From the NCBI GenBank assembly GCA_021845645.1, contig JAJZVM010000014.1:1-64000 (forward strand): a stretch of DNA of 64,000 bases, given 5' to 3'. The DNA is from Bacillota bacterium. Its GTDB lineage: Bacteria > Bacillota_E > JAJZYS01 > JAJYTV01. Below, piece by piece: positions 58,607 to 64,000 of this stretch. The notes beneath the pieces are model-generated. The model worked only from the letters and a program-made list of their open reading frames with translations, ran no database searches and was not told the origin of the DNA. Numbering within the stretch: position 1 is the stretch's first letter; each line of letters opens with the position of its first letter. Made by a program: the position numbers and the translations under genes.

Positions 58607-59701
58607 TCAGGCATGGGGCAGCCGTATCCACCGGACGCCGGCCGGCGTGACGTAGGTCAGGAGGTCGCCGTAGAGCTCAGGCATGAAGCCCGGGATCCGA
58701 TAGAGCTGGTCGGTGCGCAGGTCGAGCAGCTCGGACCGCTGTGCCCACCAGCTGATGTAGCCGTTGCCGATGCTCGGGTTCGAGGGATAGTCTCCCGGCG
58801 CGGTGATTCTGATCATCGTGCGGTCCTCGCGCAGATAGAGTCCCTCGTCGACGCCGAAGTCCTCGGTGAAGGCGAGGCCACCAGGTCCCCGCACCACCGA
58901 CGTGAGCACCCCGGAAGTGCGCCAGAGCGTGTGCGGTTTCCCGCCGGTCAGCGGGACCGACACGATCTCGCCCTGCACAGGGTCGGCGGGATCGGCCGGC
59001 TTGATTGCGAGGTAGGCGTGGCTCTTGCCCGTGTCGAGCGCGATCACGTCGAGCGAGGAACGATCGCTCGCCTTGCGGTACAGGTCCCGGCACGCGTAAG
59101 TCCGGAGGTCGCAGGCGACGACACTCGTCAGATCGTTGCCGCCCTCGGTGCGCGTATTCAGGAAGATCAACTCGTGCCCGACGAAGTGGAACGAGGTATC
59201 GATGCTGCCACGGTCTTCTGGCGGCAGGCGGAGCAACCTCGCCGGACCTCCCGAAAGCGGCTCAAGTTGCACGGGAGCGTCGCGCGGACCGGACTCCGGC
59301 CCCACCTGGAAGGCGACGCCGTCCAGACCCACCGCCGCCGAGGTGGCGATGTCGCGATGCTTACCTGGAGAGATCGAAACGATCAGGCCTTCACTGCCCG
59401 TCGCCGGCTCGCCGAAGTAGAGCCCGTCCGCCGGACCATTCCGGCTTGGCAGGACGCTCAGGAGCACGCCCTTGCCAGGCAGGTATCCCGCAGCCGCCTG
59501 GCCGACGCCCGCAAAGAGCCCCTTGGGCCAGGCGGAGGGCAGGTTTTGCGGCCTGAGCGCGCGGTAGAGATTGATGACGTCCGCGGGCGGCGCAGGTCCT
59601 GCGGAGGGCAGAAAGGTCGGTTCGGGATAGGTTTTGCAGCCGCTGAGCAGGAGGCCGAGCATGGCGGTCAGCGCGAGCCGCGGCAGGATGCCCCGCGTCA
59701 T
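58607..59701 (-). CDS. Exported lipoprotein with beta-propeller-like body
   Basis: This 364-residue protein has a short signal peptide ending in the lipobox LLSGC (Cys about 22). The rest alternates short strands with repeated phrases like VPLTGGKPHTL, ELLDLRTDQLYRI and ACDLRTYACRDLY, as in WD40-like or TolB-type propellers. AAGGGAGGTG lies eight bases before ATG 59701. No catalytic motif is visible, and the role is unknown. Confidence 0.7.
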   Translation of the reverse strand: MTRGILPRLALTAMLGLLLSGCKTYPEPTFLPSAGPAPPADVINLYRALRPQNLPSAWPKGLFAGVGQAAAGYLPGKGVLLSVLPSRNGPADGLYFGEPATGSEGLIVSISPGKHRDIATSAAVGLDGVAFQVGPESGPRDAPVQLEPLSGGPARLLRLPPEDRGSIDTSFHFVGHELIFLNTRTEGGNDLTSVVACDLRTYACRDLYRKASDRSSLDVIALDTGKSHAYLAIKPADPADPVQGEIVSVPLTGGKPHTLWRTSGVLTSVVRGPGGLAFTEDFGVDEGLYLREDRTMIRITAPGDYPSNPSIGNGYISWWAQRSELLDLRTDQLYRIPGFMPELYGDLLTYVTPAGVRWIRLPHA

Positions 59702-59921
59702 GGCGATGGCACCTCCCTTGCAACCGCACTTTAGCATCTCGCATGGCCATCGCGAGGGAACTGGATCACACCGAAGAAGGTCATACGGACATCGGTTTGA
59801 CTGCAAGATCGGAAGCGACCTTGCCGAGGTTGCAACGCAGGCAGCGTGTCGCCGAGACGTTGCAGTGCTGTCCATGCCGCACTTCCGCCGTGCAGACGGA
59901 AGCGGGAGGACCCGCCGGAGA

Positions 59922-60095
59922 CTACCGGCGCATGATGGCGCGGATCAAGGCCTTCAGCCATTCCGGACCGCGGCGCGGCGCGGCATCGACATCGTCGGGA
60001 GCCACCAGCTCCTGCTTTTCGCGCTGCCTCTGTTCCAGCAGGAGCTCTTCCGCCTGCAGCGTGTCGAATTCACGGGACCTGTCGAAGCCGGTCAT
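59922..60095 (-). CDS. Small hypothetical protein
   Basis: A 57-residue frame starting MTGFDRSREFDTLQAEELL, rich in Glu, Arg and Leu and ending in WLKALIRAIMRR. GAGGTGATCCGG lies directly upstream of the ATG. The charged helical composition could fit a small regulator or an SHOCT-like short C-terminal domain, but I do not recognise it. It is divergent from the Crp/Fnr gene. Confidence 0.4.
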   Translation of the reverse strand: MTGFDRSREFDTLQAEELLLEQRQREKQELVAPDDVDAAPRRGPEWLKALIRAIMRR

Positions 60096-60269
60096 CCGGA
60101 TCACCTCGTCCCGGACGGCGCCACGCCGCCCCTCTTTGGCCAGAGGATAGATGGAGCCGCCAGGAGTTGCAAGTTTCCCGGCGCCGGGGAGCGTGTGGCC
60201 GCAAGGTGGTCGTATCCTGGTGCCGCAGGACATCTCGTGCTACGTTCATTGCGGGAAGGGGTGCAGTCG

Positions 60270-60968
60270 TTGGTCCATCCGCAGGCTCCCGCGGCATCGG
60301 CCGCCCTGGCCGAGGTGACGCCGTTTGCCGAACTGCCCGGGGCGACGCTGGCCCGGCTTGCCGATATCACGAGCATCCGGCGCTATCGCAAGGACATGTA
60401 CATATTCGGCGAGGGCGAGCCGGCGGAGATGCTCTGCTTCGTGCACCGCGGCGTCGTGAAGGTGTTCAAGACCACGTCGGACGGCCAGGAGCAGACGCTG
60501 CACCTCTTGCAGCAGAACGAACTCTTCGCCGTGACGGGGTTTGTCGTCGGGGGCATCTACCCGGGCACGGCGCAGACGCTCGAGGACAGCTGGGTCGGCT
60601 GCATCCGCAACCAGGCCCTGCGCGGGCTGGCGCAGAGCGATGTCTCGCTCGCATGGTCCCTGCTCGCCTTTTTCGCACGCCGCCTCACCGGCACCTCGCA
60701 GCAGGTGCTGGACCTCGGCACGCGCGACACGGCGGGACGACTTGCGGCCGCGCTCTTGCAACTCGCCGGGGTCCGGGACCGCAGCATGGGCAAGCACGTC
60801 AGGGTGGGGCTGCAGGTGACGCATCGGGAACTCGCGCAGCTCATAGGCGCGTCGCGCGAGACGGTGACGCGCCTCCTGGGCGAGTTCCGCCAGGAGGGCA
60901 GCATCTTCGTCGATGCGGACGGCCATCTCGAGATCACGCCCGAACTTCTGCAGAGCCGGCTCGATTAG
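60270..60968 (+). CDS. Crp/Fnr family transcriptional regulator
   Basis: This 232-residue regulator has a cyclic-nucleotide-binding-like beta barrel (YIFGEGEPAEMLCFVHRGVVKVFK at about 40-65), a dimer helix and a C-terminal helix-turn-helix (THRELAQLIGASRETVTRLLGEF). The N-terminal Cys cluster of Fnr is absent, so it is not an [4Fe-4S] O2 sensor; Dnr/NnrR-type NO sensing or another effector is possible. TTG 60270 follows GGGAAGGGG by eight bases. A matching 16-bp palindrome occurs at 61585-61600, between the divergent DUF2249 genes. Confidence 0.87.
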   Translation: MVHPQAPAASAALAEVTPFAELPGATLARLADITSIRRYRKDMYIFGEGEPAEMLCFVHRGVVKVFKTTSDGQEQTLHLLQQNELFAVTGFVVGGIYPGTAQTLEDSWVGCIRNQALRGLAQSDVSLAWSLLAFFARRLTGTSQQVLDLGTRDTAGRLAAALLQLAGVRDRSMGKHVRVGLQVTHRELAQLIGASRETVTRLLGEFRQEGSIFVDADGHLEITPELLQSRLD

Positions 60969-60974
60969 CGGCTT

Positions 60975-61286
60975 TCAGCCCATGCCGAGCTCCTCGCGCG
61001 CGTAATCGTTCATCATGCGCGGATCCCAGGGCGGGGAGAAGACCAGTTGCACCCGCACGTCGCTGACCCCGAGCGGCAGCATCGCGCGCTCGATCGAGCG
61101 TCCGATGATCGCGTGCAGGGGGCAGCCGGGCGTCGTCAAAGTCATTGTGACGTCGACGACGCCGTCGTCCGTCACGTCGAGGCTGTAGACGAGGCCGAGC
61201 GAGACGATGTCGACGCCGAGCTCGGGGTCCATGACTTCGCGCAGGACGTCGACCACCTCGGCCTTGGTCGGTGCCGGGCCGGTCAT
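60975..61286 (-). CDS. MIP18/SufT/PaaD-like metal-sulfur cluster protein (DUF59)
   Basis: This 103-residue protein has the DUF59 signature DPELGVDIVSLGLVY at 20-34 and MTLTTPGCPLH with the conserved Cys55. Family members help assemble or insert iron-sulfur clusters. Its ATG overlaps the stop of the DUF2249 gene upstream by four bases. It converges with the Crp/Fnr gene. Repair of Fe-S centres would suit an NO- or oxygen-stress operon. Confidence 0.88.
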   Translation of the reverse strand: MTGPAPTKAEVVDVLREVMDPELGVDIVSLGLVYSLDVTDDGVVDVTMTLTTPGCPLHAIIGRSIERAMLPLGVSDVRVQLVFSPPWDPRMMNDYAREELGMG

Positions 61287-61519
61287 GAGCCCGGGGTCCG
61301 CGTGAAGCGCACGCGGTAGTCGCCGCCGCCGAGCGACTCGGTCGTGTGGCTGAAGCCCTTCGCGCCGAGAACACCGAAAAGAGGCACCGGCTCGAACGGC
61401 GCCAACAGGACGAGCTCCTCGTCCACCTCGAGTTCCGCCACAGCCTGCATGATATCGTCAAAGGGTTCGCCACCGGCCCGGATCGTCGCGCGGACGTCGA
61501 GCAGGCGTTCCTTCGCCAT
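61283..61519 (-). CDS. DUF2249 domain protein
   Basis: This 78-residue TusA-like fold protein has ERLLDVRATI at the start and VDEELVLLAPFEPVPLFGVL, the usual DUF2249 core. GGAGGTG precedes ATG 61519. DUF2249 proteins are common next to hemerythrins, nitrite/NO reductases and Crp/Fnr regulators; their biochemical role is unknown. It is divergent from a second DUF2249 gene at 61683. Confidence 0.85.
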   Translation of the reverse strand: MAKERLLDVRATIRAGGEPFDDIMQAVAELEVDEELVLLAPFEPVPLFGVLGAKGFSHTTESLGGGDYRVRFTRTPGS

Positions 61520-61584
61520 TTCGCCACCTCCGCTCGGAGTCTTGCGAATCTGCCCTGAGACTAGTCGGCCGACGGTGCGTGGAT

Positions 61585-61600
61585 TGTGTCCTGCGACACC
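61585..61600. promoter_or_regulatory. Crp/Fnr-type operator candidate
   Basis: TGTGT-N6-ACACC, with a perfect inner repeat GTGTC-CTGC-GACAC, lies midway between the two divergent DUF2249 genes. The spacing fits a Crp/Fnr dimer, and such a regulator is encoded at 60270-60968. The link is inference. Confidence 0.5.
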
Positions 61601-61682
61601 AAGACGCGGCTCGTCCGTCACAGCACGCCAGGGCCGGGCACGCTACGCTCGTGGCGATCGAGTTCGCGAAGGAGGGTATAGC

Positions 61683-61919
61683 ATGCCTGGTGACCAGACC
61701 CTTGACGTGCGCCAGATGGCTCCCGCGCAACGCCATGGCACGATTTTCAGCATGTTCGATCAGTTGAAGCCGGGTCAAGGCTTCGAGCTTGTCAACGACC
61801 ACGACCCCAAGCCTCTCTACTACCAGTTCTCTGCCGAGCATGCCGGACAGTTCGAGTGGTCGTATCTCGAGCAGGGTCCGGAAGTCTGGCGGGTGCGCAT
61901 CGGCCGCACGCAGAACTAG
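61683..61919 (+). CDS. DUF2249 domain protein
   Basis: This 78-residue protein has QTLDVRQMAPAQRHGTIFSMF, then GQGFELVNDHDPKPLYYQF, the full DUF2249 pattern including the NDHDPKPL loop. GGAGG lies seven bases before ATG 61683. The membrane protein gene follows after only 3 bp, so they are in one operon. Confidence 0.88.
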   Translation: MPGDQTLDVRQMAPAQRHGTIFSMFDQLKPGQGFELVNDHDPKPLYYQFSAEHAGQFEWSYLEQGPEVWRVRIGRTQN

Positions 61920-61922
61920 ACT

Positions 61923-63182
61923 ATGCTGCCGATGGCGCCGGGCGGCGCCGATGTGCGACTGCCGCTCGCGCATCTTGCCTTCGGCCTTCTGGCGAGCGTG
62001 GTGCTGGCGGCGTGCCTGCTCGAGCCCGGCTGGGCCACATACGGTCTGCCGGGCTCGACGTCGACCGTCGTGCTGACGCATCTTTTCACGCTCGGCTGGG
62101 TGACGGCCACCACGATGGGGGCGATGCTGATGATCGTGCCGGTGGCCGGCGTGGCCAAAGTGCCGGCGGGACGGTTTGCGCTGCTCGTCCCAGGCGCGAC
62201 TTTGCCCGGCATCGTGCTGATGCTCCTCGGTTTCGGCCTGGGCCTGAATTCGCTCCTGGCCGTGGGCGGCAGCCTTGTCGTGATCGGCGTGCTGGCCTTC
62301 TACCTGATCCTCTGGCGCACGGTGGCGGGGGTGACCGTACCGTCCCCGACCCCCGCCGGAGCGCTCATCGCATCCTCCTTTCTCGTGCTTACCGTCCTGC
62401 TCGGCCTGACCGAGGCCCTGAACCTGAGCTACGGCTTCTGGCAGTTCCCCTTCATGCGTTTCCTGGCGCTCCACGCAGCCCTTGGCGGCTTCGGCTGGGT
62501 CGCGTTCGCCATACTCGCTGTAAGCTACAAGCTGGTCGCGATGTTCACCCTGTCGCACGAGCACGAACGCTATCCCAAGGCCGTCTTCGCGCTTTGGGGC
62601 CTGGCTGTGCTCTGGGCGGGCGCCATGGCGATCTGGGGCACCGACGCCCTCGCGGCGCTGGCCGCGCTGCCGGCGCTCGCCGCCTACGCCCTCTTTATCG
62701 CGGACATGCGCCTGCTGCTTTCGGCCAGGCAGCGACCGATCGAGCCGGGCATCCAGCAGGCGATCGTGAGCTGGATCGTGCTCGGCATCCTTCTGGTTGC
62801 CATTCCGCTGCAGCTTCTCGGCGTCTTCCAGGTCTCGATCTTCGCCTTCGCCTGGCTTTTCGTCTTCGGCTTTGCCGGGGCGAACCTCTGGGGCTTCCTG
62901 TTCAAGATAGCGCCGTTTCTCATCTGGTTTCACAGCTACGCCGAACTCGCCCCGGGCAGGCGGGCGCCGAAGCTGACCGAAATGGTCGGTCCCAGGTACC
63001 TGCGTGCCGGTAGCTGGCTGCTTTACCCTGCGATCCCGCTCGGCGCGATCGGCCTCGCGGCAGGGTATCCGCTCGCCGTTCAGGCGGCAGACCTGCTCGC
63101 GCTCCTCGCCGCTCTCGCCTTCGCCGCGTCGGGCTGGCGCCTTACGGTCCACTATCTCGGCCGGGCGCAGGCGGGCCGGTGA
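61923..63182 (+). CDS. Polytopic membrane protein, NnrS/heme-copper-subunit-I-like
   Basis: This 419-residue protein has about 12 hydrophobic segments. His residues lie at helix positions in LPLAHLAFGLL (His17), VVLTHLFTLGW (His53) and LALHAALGGFGW, where heme ligands would sit in NnrS or COX1-like folds. The full CuB ligand set of a heme-copper oxidase is not visible. I suggest a heme-binding membrane protein of the NO-response type; the exact family is unsure. It overlaps the next gene by four bases (GTGA). Confidence 0.7.
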   Translation: MLPMAPGGADVRLPLAHLAFGLLASVVLAACLLEPGWATYGLPGSTSTVVLTHLFTLGWVTATTMGAMLMIVPVAGVAKVPAGRFALLVPGATLPGIVLMLLGFGLGLNSLLAVGGSLVVIGVLAFYLILWRTVAGVTVPSPTPAGALIASSFLVLTVLLGLTEALNLSYGFWQFPFMRFLALHAALGGFGWVAFAILAVSYKLVAMFTLSHEHERYPKAVFALWGLAVLWAGAMAIWGTDALAALAALPALAAYALFIADMRLLLSARQRPIEPGIQQAIVSWIVLGILLVAIPLQLLGVFQVSIFAFAWLFVFGFAGANLWGFLFKIAPFLIWFHSYAELAPGRRAPKLTEMVGPRYLRAGSWLLYPAIPLGAIGLAAGYPLAVQAADLLALLAALAFAASGWRLTVHYLGRAQAGR

Positions 63183-64000
63183 ACAGCTCGCCCCTGATCG
63201 TCACGCCGCGCACCGCGCCGCCGCCGCACGTCGTGCTGCGCCCGATCGCGGCAGGCCTGGGGGCGCTGATTCTCGCGGGGAGCTGGGTGGCATGGCTTGG
63301 CCTGCCGACGGGCACTCCGCTCCTCTCGCTCATCCACCTGGGCTTTGTCGCAGGTCTCCTCACCTTGGCGAGCGCCGCCGCGACCCAGCTCGGAGCGGCG
63401 ACCACAGGCCAGTCCCATCCGCGGCCGGGGCTGCTCGGCGGCTTCGCACTCGGGGTTCCGGCCGGGGGCGCGCTGCTCAGCGCGGGCTTCGCATTTGGCG
63501 CGCCAGTCCTTCTGGCCATAGGCGGGGCCTTGGCCTTCACGGGCGTTGCCTTTGTCTTCGGCCACGCGCTGCGCCGGATCGGACGAAGCGGGTCCCTGCG
63601 CCCGCTTCACGTCGGCCTCCTGCTCGGCCTCGTCGGCTTCCTGGCTGCGGCCGCCATGGGGTTTGCAATGGCGCTGGGCCTCACCCTCGGACACCCGTCG
63701 CTCCTCGGGCTCCTGCCCTGGCACCTCGCACTCGCCCTCGGCGCCGGCTTCGGTGCCTTGCTCGCGGGCGTCTCGTGGCAGCTTCTGCCGATGTTCGGGC
63801 GTGCCCGCCAGGTGCAGGGTCCACTCGGCTATTTGCCGGCTGGGGCGTTCGCCGCGGCGGCCTTGCTCGGCGCCATCGCCTGGGGGCGGATCGGCATTGG
63901 GGCTGCGTGGCTCCTGGCGATTGCGGCGGCCATACACCTTGCGATCACCGTGTGGTCCCTGGCGCGCGGCGCAGGCGCAAAACTGCCGCCCTTCACAGGG
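63179..64000 (+). CDS. Second polytopic membrane protein, paralogue of the preceding one (partial)
   Basis: A GTG at 63179 overlaps the previous stop and opens a frame of 274 codons that runs off the right edge of the window. It begins with NSSPLIVTPRTAPPPHVVLR and then has repeated hydrophobic helices. SLIHLGFVAGLLTLASAA and LPWHLALALGAGFGALLAGV match, in order and spacing, the His-bearing helices of the gene before it, followed by QLLPMFG. It is therefore a likely partner or paralogue in a two-subunit membrane complex. Confidence 0.7.
   Translation, partial: MNSSPLIVTPRTAPPPHVVLRPIAAGLGALILAGSWVAWLGLPTGTPLLSLIHLGFVAGLLTLASAAATQLGAATTGQSHPRPGLLGGFALGVPAGGALLSAGFAFGAPVLLAIGGALAFTGVAFVFGHALRRIGRSGSLRPLHVGLLLGLVGFLAAAAMGFAMALGLTLGHPSLLGLLPWHLALALGAGFGALLAGVSWQLLPMFGRARQVQGPLGYLPAGAFAAAALLGAIAWGRIGIGAAWLLAIAAAIHLAITVWSLARGAGAKLPPFTG

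Noticed and set aside
1..64000. CRISPR array, rRNA operon or complete tRNA gene
   Set aside because: No regularly spaced short repeats, rRNA signatures or full cloverleaf sequences were seen on either strand.

Overview
The window looks like chromosomal DNA of a high-GC, Gram-positive-type bacterium, most likely a Bacillota lineage of the Sulfobacillus/Alicyclobacillus/Kyrpidia kind. Support comes from very strong AGGAGG-like ribosome binding sites, frequent GTG and TTG starts, two giant exported proteins ending in three S-layer homology (SLH) domains, a YaaH-like GH18 lipoprotein, and a near-consensus sigma-A promoter. The genus cannot be fixed from the sequence alone.

Positions 1-18000 form an accessory region. 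It holds relics of mobile elements (IS1634-type transposase pieces, a tyrosine recombinase tail, a tRNA 3'-end fragment), two apparently intact toxin-antitoxin pairs (an AbrB/PIN pair and a Phd/PIN pair), an intact-looking hicB next to a start-less hicA remnant, and a decayed second copy of the AbrB/PIN pair. Scattered among these are a radical-SAM maturase with a SEC-C tail, a dienelactone hydrolase, two large MalT-like LuxR regulators and an NHL/IPT/SLH surface protein. A second, 2305-residue SLH protein at 18449-25366 carries Pmp-like glycine-rich repeats and shares a module with the first. The LuxR regulators sit beside the surface protein genes, and phased direct repeats lie between one regulator and its neighbour.

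Positions 25484-41734 are one long minus-strand catabolic operon of 14 genes behind the promoter at 41790-41817. It encodes two acyl-CoA ligases, two acyl-CoA dehydrogenases, a hydratase/3-hydroxyacyl-CoA dehydrogenase fusion, a classical thiolase, an HpaB-family flavoprotein, a CrtI-like FAD oxidoreductase, an SDR and a nitronate monooxygenase-like protein. It ends with a thiolase-like/DUF35/MaoC triad that resembles the Ltp2-ChsH2-ChsH1 steroid side-chain module, followed by a TetR regulator. The substrate is unknown; a branched or cyclic carboxylic acid is my inference.

Positions 43415-49634 carry a plus-strand amino-acid cluster: N-acyl-D-amino-acid deacylase, TetR regulator, 3,5-diaminohexanoate dehydrogenase (kdd), APC permease, 3-aminobutyryl-CoA ammonia lyase (kal) and 3-keto-5-aminohexanoate cleavage enzyme (kce). 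This is the middle and end of the lysine fermentation pathway; the aminomutases are not in the window. A YitT-like protein, a broken aminoglycoside nucleotidyltransferase and a nitrilase-family hydrolase follow.

Positions 53207-64000 hold a respiratory and stress region. A CuA subunit and a heme-copper oxidase subunit I keep all metal ligands, but the catalytic tyrosine position is Asn254. Nearby are a hemerythrin protein, AhpD-like and OsmC-like proteins, a Crp/Fnr regulator, a SufT/PaaD-like protein, two DUF2249 proteins and two polytopic membrane proteins. This neighbourhood fits nitric oxide metabolism and makes the enzyme a candidate NO reductase rather than an ordinary oxidase.
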